A stretch of 45,354 nucleotides of DNA from contig CANDQP010000011.1 in assembly GCA_947388185.1 (NCBI GenBank), positions 1-45,354 of the forward strand. Reading direction: 5' to 3'. The notes beneath the pieces were generated by a model that was given only the letters and a program-made list of their open reading frames with translations, did no database searches and had not been told where the DNA came from. The stretch is from an uncultured Dorea sp. (GTDB lineage Bacteria > Bacillota > Clostridia > Lachnospirales > Lachnospiraceae). A program made the position numbers and the translations under genes. Positions within the stretch are counted from its first letter, which is position 1. Every line of letters begins with the position of its first letter. This document shows, in pieces, positions 27,984 through 37,279 of this stretch.

Positions 27984-29039
27984 ATGTTAAGAGAGGCGAC
28001 GAAGAAGATCAGGATCGGGAATGTTGAGATCGGAGGCGGAAGTCCGGTTGCGATCCAGTCTATGACGAACACGAAGACAGAGGATGTGGATGCGACTGCG
28101 GCGCAGATCCTGGAGCTTGAGAAGGCAGGCTGCGAGATCATCCGCTGTGCCGTGCCGACCATGGAGGCGGCGGAGGCGTTGGCGAAGATCAAGGAGAAGA
28201 TACATATTCCGCTGGTCGCGGACATTCATTTCGATTACCGGCTCGCGATAGCCGCGATCGAGCACGGAGCGGACAAGATCCGGATCAATCCGGGCAATAT
28301 CGGAACTTCGGACAGGGTGCAGGCTGTCGTGGATAAGGCGAAGGAATATAAGATCCCGATCCGGATAGGAGTAAACAGCGGTTCCCTGGAGAAGCCGTTG
28401 GTTACGCGTTACGGCGGCGTTACGGCGGAAGGCCTGGTTAAGAGCGCGATGGACAAGGTACATATGATCGAGGAGATGGGGTATGACAATCTGGTGGTAA
28501 GCATCAAGTCCTCGGATGTGATGATGTGTGTCAGGGCTCATGAACTGATCGCCAGGGAATGCATCTACCCGCTGCATGTGGGTATCACGGAGGCGGGAAC
28601 GCTTCTGGCAGGGAATATCAAGTCGTCCATAGGCCTGGGACTGATCCTGAATCAGGGGATCGGTGATACGATCCGGGTCTCCCTGACCGGTGATCCGGTA
28701 GAGGAGATCCGCTCTGCCAGGCTGATCCTTAAGACCCTTGGACTTAAAAAAGGCGGTATCGAGGTGGTATCCTGCCCTACCTGCGGGAGGACGAAGATCG
28801 ATCTGATCGGCCTTGCCAACCAGGTGGAGAAGATGGTGGAGGATATACCGCTTGATATCAAGGTGGCAGTCATGGGATGTGTGGTCAACGGGCCGGGAGA
28901 GGCGAAGGAAGCGGATATCGGTATCGCGGGAGGCATCGGCGAGGGCTTGCTGATCAGGAAGGGCGAAGTAGTCAGGAAGGTCAGGGAAGACCAGCTATTG
29001 GAGACATTGAGACAGGAGTTGTTACACTGGGATGAGTAA
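27984..29039 (+). CDS. ispG: 4-hydroxy-3-methylbut-2-enyl-diphosphate synthase (flavodoxin/ferredoxin)
   Basis: MLREATKKIRIGNVEIGGGSPVAIQSMTNTKTEDV; VSCPTCGRTKIDL; GCVVNGPGEAKEADIGIAGG; start at 27984 with gaggaggt. Confidence 0.97.
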   Translation: MLREATKKIRIGNVEIGGGSPVAIQSMTNTKTEDVDATAAQILELEKAGCEIIRCAVPTMEAAEALAKIKEKIHIPLVADIHFDYRLAIAAIEHGADKIRINPGNIGTSDRVQAVVDKAKEYKIPIRIGVNSGSLEKPLVTRYGGVTAEGLVKSAMDKVHMIEEMGYDNLVVSIKSSDVMMCVRAHELIARECIYPLHVGITEAGTLLAGNIKSSIGLGLILNQGIGDTIRVSLTGDPVEEIRSARLILKTLGLKKGGIEVVSCPTCGRTKIDLIGLANQVEKMVEDIPLDIKVAVMGCVVNGPGEAKEADIGIAGGIGEGLLIRKGEVVRKVREDQLLETLRQELLHWDE

Positions 29040-32000
29040 ATCGTTCTTTGAAGTATTTCCAACATTGAAGATAGATGAAGAGCTTGGAAGACTCTTTGCG
29101 GAGGTGGAGGTCAGTAAGGTGACCACCAATTCGGACCGGGATTTTATCAAGGTACATCTGCTGAGCCGGTATCTGATTCCGAAGAAATGTGTGTTCGAGG
29201 TGGAGCGGGCGTTAAAGGAGCAGTTATTTGGACGCAGTTATATCCAGATCGAAGTGAAGGAGCAGTATGAGCTGTCGGAGCAGTATACGCCGGAGAATCT
29301 GATGAATGAGTATTTCGACAGCTTTCTTCTGGAATTGGACAGGAGAAGTATAGTGGAGCGCAGCATGCTCCAGAATTCTAAGTATGAGTTCCGGGAGGGG
29401 AATATCCTATGTCTTACTCTGAAGGATTCTATCGTGGCAGAGGGCAGGAAGGAGTCGATTACTGCCTACCTTACGGATGTGTTTCAGTACAGATTCGGCA
29501 GGCCCATAGAGGTCCGGGTGCTGTATGAGGAACCTGGGGAGAGTAAGCTTAAGTACAACGAAGTGAGGATCAAACAGGAGGTGGAGGCGATTCTTGCGCA
29601 GAGTGCGGCTGTTCAGGAGGAGAGAGCAGGCGGAGAAGCGCAGAAGGCGTCAGAGGCGAAGGCAAAGGGTTCGGGAGGCGGCAAGGCAGAGAAATCATCC
29701 GGGACACAGCCGGCAGGCCCATCCAAAGCGCCGTCGGCCGGGAACACCGGAGATACAGCTAACCGTCAGTCGGGAAGTCCCGCGAAGGAAAAGCCGTTTC
29801 AGCGGTCAGGATTCGGGAAAGGAACAAAGGGCGGCTATTCCTATGCCAAACGCTCCAACGACCCGAATATGGTATACGGACGGGATTTTGACGATGAACC
29901 GATCGAGCTTCGGGATGTGGTGGGCGAGATGGGAGAGATCACTTTCCGCGGGAAGGTGATTCATTTTGATACCCGCGAGATCCGCAATGAGAAGACGATC
30001 GTATTATTTGCGGTGACGGATTTTACCGATACGATCGGAGTCAAGATGTTCATTGGCAATGATATGCTCCCGGATCTTCTGGCAGAGGTGAAGATGGGAG
30101 CATTCCTGAAGATCAAGGGCGTGACCAATATTGACAAATTCGACGGGGAGCTGACGGTATCTTCGGTTGCCGGGATCAAGAAGATCAGTGACTTCACAGA
30201 AGCGAGGAAGGATACGGCGCCGGAGAAGCGGGTGGAGCTGCACTGCCATACGAAGATGAGTGATATGGACGGTGTGACGGAGGTGCAGGACTTGTTAAAA
30301 CGCGCCCACGACTGGGGGCATAAGGCGCTTGCCATCACGGATCACGGCGTAGTACAGGCGTTCACAGACGCGAACCATTTCATAGAGAGGCTTGATAAGG
30401 ATGATCCTTTTAAGGTGATCTACGGGGTGGAAGGGTATCTGGTGGACGACTTGACGGATGTGGCGGTCAATGAGAAGGGACAGTCTTTGAACGGTACCTT
30501 TGTGGTGTTCGATCTTGAGACGACAGGATTCAGCCCGATCAAGGATAAGATCATCGAGATCGGCGCGGTGAGGGTGGAGCAGGGGAAGATCACAGATCGG
30601 TACAGTACGTTCGTGAATCCCAGAGTGCCGATTCCTTTTCAGATCACTCAGCTTACCAGTATCACGGACCAGATGGTGTTGGAGGCGCCGGATATAGAGA
30701 CGGTTCTGCCCGAGTTTCTGGAATTCGTAGGAGACGCGGTGCTGGTGGCCCACAATGCTTCCTTTGATGTGGGGTTTATAGAGCAGAATTGTAGATATCA
30801 GGACATTGTGCCGGATTTCACTTCGGTGGATACGGTAGCGATGGCGAGGATCCTGCTTCCGACATTGTCCAAGTTCAAGCTGAATGTGGTCGCAGGCGCC
30901 CTTCATATCTCTCTTGAGAATCACCACCGGGCGGTGGATGATGCCGGCGCTACGGCGGAGATATTTGTCAAGTTTGTAGAGATGCTGCGGGACCGGAACG
31001 TTACGGACCTTGCGAAGCTGAATCAATTCGGGAGCAATAATGCGGGGGCGGTCAAGAAGCTGCCGACCTATCATGTGATCATCTTAGCGAAAAATGAGGT
31101 GGGAAGGGTGAATCTCTATACGCTGATCTCCAAATCCCACCTGGAATACTATGCCCGACGTCCAAGGATTCCTAAGAGTGAGCTGTCTAAGTACCGGGAG
31201 GGGCTGATCGTCGGAAGCGCCTGCGAGGCTGGGGAGCTGTACCAGGCGGTTCTGAACGAGAAGCCGGAAGAGCGAATCGCGAAGATCGTGAATTTCTATG
31301 ATTATCTGGAGATCCAGCCTCTTGGGAATAACCGGTTTATGATCGCAAGCGACAGGATCACAAGGGTTCAGGATGAGGAGGATCTGAAGGATTTGAACCG
31401 CCGGATCGTGGAGCTGGGAGAACGCTTTAACAAGCCGGTGGTGGCGACCTGCGACGTACATTTCATGGATCCGGACGACGAGGTGTACCGGCGGATCATC
31501 ATGGCGGGCAAGGGATTCTCGGATGCGGACAACCAGTCGCCGCTGTTCCTTCGCACCACGGAGGAGATGCTGGAAGAGTTCGAATATCTCGGTTCTGCCA
31601 AGGCCAGGGAGATCGTGATCGACAATCCGAACCGGATCGCGGACATGGTGGAGAAGATCACCCCGGTACGTCCGGACAAATGTCCGCCTGTGATCCCGGA
31701 TTCGGACAAGCTGCTGCGGGAGATCTGTTACCAGAAGGCGCACTCCATGTATGGGGAGGAACTTCCGCCTGTGGTGACGGAGAGGTTGGAGAGGGAGCTG
31801 AATTCCATCATTTCCAACGGATTTGCCGTGATGTATATTATCGCTCAGAAATTAGTATGGAAGTCAAATGAAGACGGCTATCTGGTGGGTTCCAGAGGAT
31901 CGGTCGGCTCATCCTTTGTGGCTACCATGGCGGGGATCACGGAGGTAAATCCGCTAAGTCCCCACTATTATTGCGAGTATTGTCATTACAGTGATTTTGA

Positions 32001-33633
32001 TTCCGAAGAGGTGCGCGCCTATGCCGGAGGATGCGGATGGGATATGCCGGATAAGGCGTGTCCGGTCTGCGGCAAGCCTCTTAAGAAGGACGGGTTTGAT
32101 ATCCCCTTTGAAACATTCCTGGGATTCAAGGGGAATAAGGAGCCGGATATCGACCTGAATTTCTCCGGTGATTATCAGAGCCTTGCGCATAAGTATACGG
32201 AGGTTATCTTTGGAGCCGGTCAGACCTACCGCGCGGGAACCATCGGAACGCTGGCGGATAAGACGGCGTTCGGCTATGTGAAGAATTATTTTACCGAGCG
32301 GGGGCAGGGGAAGCGTAAATGCGAGATCGACCGGATCGTGCTTGGATGTACGGGGATCCGGAGGAGTACCGGGCAGCATCCGGGCGGTATCATCGTATTG
32401 CCGCTTGGCGAGGAGATCAATACCTTTACACCGGTGCAGCATCCGGCCAATGATGTGACGACGGATATCGTGACCACACATTTTGACTACCACTCCATCG
32501 ACCATAACCTGCTGAAGCTGGATATCCTGGGGCATGATGATCCGACCATGATCAAGACTCTGGAGGAATATATCAATTCACCCGCAATGGACAATGGATA
32601 CAACGAGACGGACAACCGGTTTGTCGCGACGGATATTCCGCTGGATGACAAGGGAGTGATCTCTCTGTTCCACGATACGTCGGCTCTTGGGATCACGCCG
32701 GAGGATATCGGCGGCTGTCCGGTTGGCTGCCTTGGGATACCGGAATTTGGAACGGATTTCGTTATCCAGATGGTGGTGGATACCAAGCCGCAGACCTTGT
32801 CAGACTTAATCCGTATCTCGGGTCTGTCCCATGGAACGGACGTGTGGCTTAACAACGCCCAGGAATTGATTAAGAGCGGGAAGGCGACAATCTCTACGGC
32901 GATCTGTACCCGTGACGATATCATGACCTATCTGATCAATAAGGGGATGGACAGCGAGCAGTCCTTCACCATCATGGAGAGGGTCAGGAAAGGAACCGTT
33001 GCGAAGGGCAAATGCAAGGAGTGGCCGCAGTTCAAGGAGGATATGAAGGCGAACGGCATACCGGACTGGTATATCTGGTCCTGTGAGAAGATCAAGTATA
33101 TGTTCCCCAAGGCCCATGCGGCGGCCTACGTCATGATGGCCTACCGGATCGCTTACTGTAAGATCAATTATCCCTTAGCCTATTACGGGGCGTATTTCGG
33201 GATCCGTGCGGATGCATTCTCTTATGAGCTGATGTGCCAGGGGAAGGAGAGGCTTAAGTACCATCTCGACGAATATAACAGGCGGGCGGATTCTCTTAGC
33301 AAGAAGGAGCAGGATACGGTGAAGGATATGCGTATCGTGCAGGAGATGTATGCGAGGGGGTATGATTTCACGCCGATGGATATCTACCGGGCGAAGGCGT
33401 CGAAGTTCCTGATCGTAGACGGGAAGCTGATGCCGCCGCTGATCAGTATCGAAGGGTTGGGTGAGAAGGCGGCTGAGGCGGTAGAAGAGGCGTCGAAGGA
33501 CGGACCGTATCTGTCGCTGGATGATTTCCGGCAGAGAACGAAGGCGAGTAAGACGGTGATTGACTATATGGTGAAGCTTGGGATCCTGGAAGGACTTCCA
33601 GAGTCGAACCAGTTATCATTATTCGATCTATAG
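29032..33633 (+). CDS. polC: DNA polymerase III PolC-type alpha subunit
   Basis: ORF 1533 aa; PHP VELHCHTKMSDMDGVT, exonuclease FVVFDLETTGFSPIKDKIIEIGAV, polymerase KEPDIDLNFSGDYQ and GSRGSVGSSFVATM. Confidence 0.98.
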   Translation: MSKSFFEVFPTLKIDEELGRLFAEVEVSKVTTNSDRDFIKVHLLSRYLIPKKCVFEVERALKEQLFGRSYIQIEVKEQYELSEQYTPENLMNEYFDSFLLELDRRSIVERSMLQNSKYEFREGNILCLTLKDSIVAEGRKESITAYLTDVFQYRFGRPIEVRVLYEEPGESKLKYNEVRIKQEVEAILAQSAAVQEERAGGEAQKASEAKAKGSGGGKAEKSSGTQPAGPSKAPSAGNTGDTANRQSGSPAKEKPFQRSGFGKGTKGGYSYAKRSNDPNMVYGRDFDDEPIELRDVVGEMGEITFRGKVIHFDTREIRNEKTIVLFAVTDFTDTIGVKMFIGNDMLPDLLAEVKMGAFLKIKGVTNIDKFDGELTVSSVAGIKKISDFTEARKDTAPEKRVELHCHTKMSDMDGVTEVQDLLKRAHDWGHKALAITDHGVVQAFTDANHFIERLDKDDPFKVIYGVEGYLVDDLTDVAVNEKGQSLNGTFVVFDLETTGFSPIKDKIIEIGAVRVEQGKITDRYSTFVNPRVPIPFQITQLTSITDQMVLEAPDIETVLPEFLEFVGDAVLVAHNASFDVGFIEQNCRYQDIVPDFTSVDTVAMARILLPTLSKFKLNVVAGALHISLENHHRAVDDAGATAEIFVKFVEMLRDRNVTDLAKLNQFGSNNAGAVKKLPTYHVIILAKNEVGRVNLYTLISKSHLEYYARRPRIPKSELSKYREGLIVGSACEAGELYQAVLNEKPEERIAKIVNFYDYLEIQPLGNNRFMIASDRITRVQDEEDLKDLNRRIVELGERFNKPVVATCDVHFMDPDDEVYRRIIMAGKGFSDADNQSPLFLRTTEEMLEEFEYLGSAKAREIVIDNPNRIADMVEKITPVRPDKCPPVIPDSDKLLREICYQKAHSMYGEELPPVVTERLERELNSIISNGFAVMYIIAQKLVWKSNEDGYLVGSRGSVGSSFVATMAGITEVNPLSPHYYCEYCHYSDFDSEEVRAYAGGCGWDMPDKACPVCGKPLKKDGFDIPFETFLGFKGNKEPDIDLNFSGDYQSLAHKYTEVIFGAGQTYRAGTIGTLADKTAFGYVKNYFTERGQGKRKCEIDRIVLGCTGIRRSTGQHPGGIIVLPLGEEINTFTPVQHPANDVTTDIVTTHFDYHSIDHNLLKLDILGHDDPTMIKTLEEYINSPAMDNGYNETDNRFVATDIPLDDKGVISLFHDTSALGITPEDIGGCPVGCLGIPEFGTDFVIQMVVDTKPQTLSDLIRISGLSHGTDVWLNNAQELIKSGKATISTAICTRDDIMTYLINKGMDSEQSFTIMERVRKGTVAKGKCKEWPQFKEDMKANGIPDWYIWSCEKIKYMFPKAHAAAYVMMAYRIAYCKINYPLAYYGAYFGIRADAFSYELMCQGKERLKYHLDEYNRRADSLSKKEQDTVKDMRIVQEMYARGYDFTPMDIYRAKASKFLIVDGKLMPPLISIEGLGEKAAEAVEEASKDGPYLSLDDFRQRTKASKTVIDYMVKLGILEGLPESNQLSLFDL

Positions 33634-33689
33634 AAACAAAAATATTTCTTTAGCAACATAAATAAACTTATGAGGTGGGAGGGTTGAGA

Positions 33690-34247
33690 GTGTCACAGAT
33701 CACAGAATGGTGTCATGAAGTCATTAAATCACAGGCACGGGCAGGGGGCTTCTATATCGATGCGACGATGGGGAAAGGGAACGATACACTGATGCTCTGC
33801 CGTCTCGCGGGGAATGCGGGCAGAGTGTTGGCGTTCGATATCCAGGAAGAAGCGCTTCGGATCACGGAAGAGAGACTTAAGGAGGAGGGGATGAGCCACC
33901 TGGCAGAATTAATCCTGGACGGCCATGAACATATGGACAGATACGCCGGGGCAGAGTCGGCGGATGTGATCTGTTTCAATCTGGGGTATCTGCCGGGAGG
34001 AGATCATGAGATCGCAACGTCTGCTGCGACCAGTGCAGAAGCAATTAAGAAAGGACTTAAGATATTAAAATCTGGCGGAATGATGAGCCTGTGCATCTAC
34101 AGCGGCGGCGATACGGGATTTGAAGAGAAGGAGAAGATCCTGGAATTCCTTAGAAAGGTTCCGGCAAGGGAGTATACGGTGATCGTAAATGAATATTACA
34201 ATAGAGAGAATCATCCTCCCATGCCGGTGTTTGTGTTCAAACATTAG
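33690..34247 (+). CDS. class I SAM-dependent methyltransferase (YtqB/rRNA methylase-like)
   Basis: FYIDATMGKGNDTLMLCRLAG, FNLGYLPGGDHEI; GTG at 33690 with ggaggg RBS (ORF opens at 33675). Confidence 0.87.
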   Translation: MSQITEWCHEVIKSQARAGGFYIDATMGKGNDTLMLCRLAGNAGRVLAFDIQEEALRITEERLKEEGMSHLAELILDGHEHMDRYAGAESADVICFNLGYLPGGDHEIATSAATSAEAIKKGLKILKSGGMMSLCIYSGGDTGFEEKEKILEFLRKVPAREYTVIVNEYYNRENHPPMPVFVFKH

Positions 34248-34248
34248 A

Positions 34249-34728
34249 CTACATATTCTGCTTACAGGAATACTCGTCCGTGTCAACACGGATGACCGTA
34301 ACGGCTTTCTCAAGATTGGGATTGGTCTCGAATTCTGAGAAGTCTCTTCCGGTCTGATGCTTCATGATGACAGCCAGCGCCCTTGACTTCTCGTCCGGTT
34401 CTGAGACGATCACGGCCTTGCCGCTTCCGATGATACTGGCATAGCGATAACTATATTGGCATGCCAGTGTCCCTTCTGTAAGCTCATGGCCGCAGTCCAA
34501 TTCGATGCCGACCGCGGGATTGGACCTGATCAGTTCAAGCTTACGTCCTTCCCCTGCCCCATGGAAATATAGGATAAGACGGCCATCCTCGAAGCGGAAT
34601 CCATAGTTCATCGGCACGATGTAGACTCCTCCGTTCCCGTCGGTCATCCCAAGCCTGCACACCTTGCAAGACATAAGGATCTCCTGAATCCTGTCCATAT
34701 CCTTAACTTCTCTGTCTGTTCTTCTCAT
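34249..34728 (-). CDS. pyridoxamine 5'-phosphate oxidase family protein (NimA-like)
   Basis: ORF 159 aa; CKVCRLGMTDGNGGVYIVPMNYGFRFEDGRLILYFHGAGEGRKLELI. Confidence 0.88.
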   Translation of the reverse strand: MRRTDREVKDMDRIQEILMSCKVCRLGMTDGNGGVYIVPMNYGFRFEDGRLILYFHGAGEGRKLELIRSNPAVGIELDCGHELTEGTLACQYSYRYASIIGSGKAVIVSEPDEKSRALAVIMKHQTGRDFSEFETNPNLEKAVTVIRVDTDEYSCKQNM

Positions 34729-34854
34729 CTTGGTTTCTCCTTAATTCTTAAAGTTTCTCCGTATATTCTACAGTAGATGGTTCTCCTTTTCAATTTCAAT
34801 TTAGGAAAAATGTTGAATTCTGTAAATTAATGCTTTAATCCGTGAAAGCAATAT

Positions 34855-34862
34855 GTTATACT
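34855..34862 (+). promoter_or_regulatory. extended -10 promoter element for iorAB-paaK
   Basis: TGTTATACT-like element (TATACT at 34857-34862) about 64 nt upstream of iorA ATG. Confidence 0.5.
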
Positions 34863-34869
34863 AAAAAAG

Positions 34870-34884
34870 TGTTTCAAAGAAACA
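34870..34884. promoter_or_regulatory. perfect palindrome overlapping the predicted iorA transcription start; candidate operator
   Basis: TGTTTC-aaa-GAAACA. Confidence 0.5.
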
Positions 34885-34925
34885 TGTTTTGGGCTTCTAA
34901 GAAATACGAAAGGAAGGACGATAGA

Positions 34926-36680
34926 ATGTCAGAAATGAAGAAAGTTATTATGCTTGGCAATGAAGCTATTGCCAGAGGCGCCTATGAGGCGGGAGTCAAG
35001 GTATCTGCCGCGTATCCGGGTACGCCAAGCACTGAGATCAGCGAGTATCTGGTACAGTATAAGGACGATCTGTACTGTGAGTGGTCCCCCAACGAGAAGG
35101 TAGCGGCCGAGGTGGCGATCGGAGCGTCTGTAGTCGGAGTGCGTGCCATGTGCTGTATGAAGCATGTTGGGTTCAATGTGGCGGCGGATCCGGCATACAC
35201 GGTATCTTATATGGGAGTGAACGGCGGTCTTGTCATTGTAGTGGCGGACGATCCGGGACTCTACAGTTCCCAGAATGAACAGGATACCAGGATGGTGGCG
35301 CGGGCGGCGCAGCTCCCGGTGCTGGAACCGGCAGACAGTTCAGAAGCGAAGGAGTTCATGAAGCAGGCATTTGAATTGAGCGAGCAGTTCGACCGTCCCT
35401 TCGTGTTCCGCACGACCACCAGGCTTGCACATTCCCAGGGAGTCGTGGAACTGAGGGAGCGTAAGGGAATAGAGGATAAGCCTTATGAGAAAGATATCCG
35501 CAAGACCGTCATGATGCCGGTCAATGCCAAGTTCCGGCATATTGAGATAGAGAAGCGTAACCTGGAGCTTGCCGAAGCAGCCAATACTCTTCCCATTAAC
35601 AAGGTGGAGATGAAGGATACGAAGATCGGTGTCATTACCAGCGGGATTCCTTACCAGTATGTGAAGGAAGCGCTTCCGGACGCCTCGGTGCTGAAGCTTG
35701 GAATGGTTAATCCGCTGCCAAGGAAGCTGATCGAAGATTTTGCCTCCAGGGTAGAAGAATTATATATTATAGAGGAATTAGACCCGGTGATCGAAGAGCA
35801 GGTGAAGTCCTGGGGGATCAGGGCTGTGGGAAAGGAGATCTTCACGGTGCAGGGAGAATACAGCGCCAACATGATCCGCAAGGCAGTTCTTGGAGAGGAG
35901 CCAAACTTTAAGACGCCTGCACAGGTTCCGGTAAGACCGCCTATCCTGTGTCCGGGATGCCCTCACAGGAGCGTCTACTATGTGGTGAAGAAGTTAGGGC
36001 TTCATGTGGCGGGAGATATCGGATGTTATACGCTGGGAGCCGTTGCACCGCTCGGCGTGGTCGACACGACGGTCTGTATGGGTTCCAGTATCTCCAGTCT
36101 TCACGGCATGGAGAAGGCCAAAGGGAAAGATTACATAAAGAACTGGGTGGCAGCCATCGGAGATTCCACCTTCCTGCATACGGGTATCAATTCCCTGATG
36201 AACATGGTATATAACAATGCCACCGGTACGGTTCTGATCCTGGACAATTCGACGACCGGAATGACCGGGCATCAGGACCATGCGGCGACCGGCAGAACCC
36301 TGCAGGGAGATCCGGCTTATGCCATTGATATTCAGGGGCTTTGCCGGGCAGTCGGCGTGAAGCATGTGACTGAGGTCAACGCATTCGACCTTGAGACGCT
36401 GGAGAAGACGATCAAGGAAGAGACGGCGAGAGACGAAGTGTCTGTGATCATCACGAAGACGCCTTGTGTATTGCTCAGCAAAGGAAAGAAACCGTTGTAC
36501 GTCGCACATGAAGACAAGTGCAGGAAATGCGGCATGTGTATGAAGCCGGGATGTCCCGCCATGACAAGAAGAGAGAACGGGACCATCCGTATTGACGACA
36601 CCATGTGTACCGGCTGCGGGCTCTGCAAGGACCTGTGCAGATTCGGGGCTATAGAATTAGTAAAGGCAGGTGACAGATAA
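34926..36680 (+). CDS. iorA: indolepyruvate ferredoxin oxidoreductase subunit alpha
   Basis: MSEMKKVIMLGNEAIARGAYEAGVKVSAAYPGTPSTEI; TPP motif GDSTFLHTGINSLMNMVYNNATGTVLILDN; C-terminal 2x[4Fe-4S] CRKCGMCMKPGCP / CTGCGLCKDLCRF. Confidence 0.96.
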   Translation: MSEMKKVIMLGNEAIARGAYEAGVKVSAAYPGTPSTEISEYLVQYKDDLYCEWSPNEKVAAEVAIGASVVGVRAMCCMKHVGFNVAADPAYTVSYMGVNGGLVIVVADDPGLYSSQNEQDTRMVARAAQLPVLEPADSSEAKEFMKQAFELSEQFDRPFVFRTTTRLAHSQGVVELRERKGIEDKPYEKDIRKTVMMPVNAKFRHIEIEKRNLELAEAANTLPINKVEMKDTKIGVITSGIPYQYVKEALPDASVLKLGMVNPLPRKLIEDFASRVEELYIIEELDPVIEEQVKSWGIRAVGKEIFTVQGEYSANMIRKAVLGEEPNFKTPAQVPVRPPILCPGCPHRSVYYVVKKLGLHVAGDIGCYTLGAVAPLGVVDTTVCMGSSISSLHGMEKAKGKDYIKNWVAAIGDSTFLHTGINSLMNMVYNNATGTVLILDNSTTGMTGHQDHAATGRTLQGDPAYAIDIQGLCRAVGVKHVTEVNAFDLETLEKTIKEETARDEVSVIITKTPCVLLSKGKKPLYVAHEDKCRKCGMCMKPGCPAMTRRENGTIRIDDTMCTGCGLCKDLCRFGAIELVKAGDR

Positions 36681-37258
36681 TGGCGGCGAAGAATATTATG
36701 ATCGTCGGAGTCGGAGGGCAGGGTACGCTTCTGACCAGCAGGATATTGGGCGGGCTTGCCACCGCAGGCGGATACGATGTGAAGCTCTCGGAAGTACACG
36801 GGATGGCGCAGAGAGGCGGAAGCGTGGTGACATTCGTCCGCTATGGAGAGAAAGTGGCGGAGCCGATCGTGGAGGAAGGACAGGCAGACGTGTTGATCGC
36901 TTTTGAGAGGTTAGAAGCTCTCAGGTATGCACATTTCCTTAAAGAAGACGGAGCGCTGATCGTCAACGACTGGCGGATCGATCCGATACCGGTCGTGATC
37001 GGTGCGGCCGAGTATCCGGAAGGAATTATTGAGACCTTGAAAAAAGATCACAAGGTCTATACGGTAAATGCGACGGAAGAGTCGAAGAAGCTTGGCAATC
37101 CCAGAGTGTTCAATCTGATCGTCCTGGGAATTGCAGCACAGCATATGGATTTTACTGTAGAAGAGTGGTATGACGTGATCGAGCGCACCGTACCGCCCAA
37201 GACGATCGATATCAACAAGAAAGCCTTTGACGTGGGCTATCATCTTGTGTCTGAGTGA
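36680..37258 (+). CDS. iorB: indolepyruvate oxidoreductase subunit beta
   Basis: ORF 192 aa; MIVGVGGQGTLLTSRILGGLATAGGYDVKLSEVHGMAQRGGSVVTFVRYG. Confidence 0.95.
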   Translation: MAAKNIMIVGVGGQGTLLTSRILGGLATAGGYDVKLSEVHGMAQRGGSVVTFVRYGEKVAEPIVEEGQADVLIAFERLEALRYAHFLKEDGALIVNDWRIDPIPVVIGAAEYPEGIIETLKKDHKVYTVNATEESKKLGNPRVFNLIVLGIAAQHMDFTVEEWYDVIERTVPPKTIDINKKAFDVGYHLVSE

Positions 37259-37279
37259 TTGGAAAAGGAGTATGAAAAT

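Noticed and set aside
29594-29959. 121-aa +1-frame ORF inside polC
   Set aside because: Arises from the G/A-rich linker; Arg-rich out-of-frame translation without its own RBS.
30295-31743. Long minus-strand ORFs inside polC
   Set aside because: His/Arg/Leu-rich shadow ORFs opposite a highly conserved gene.
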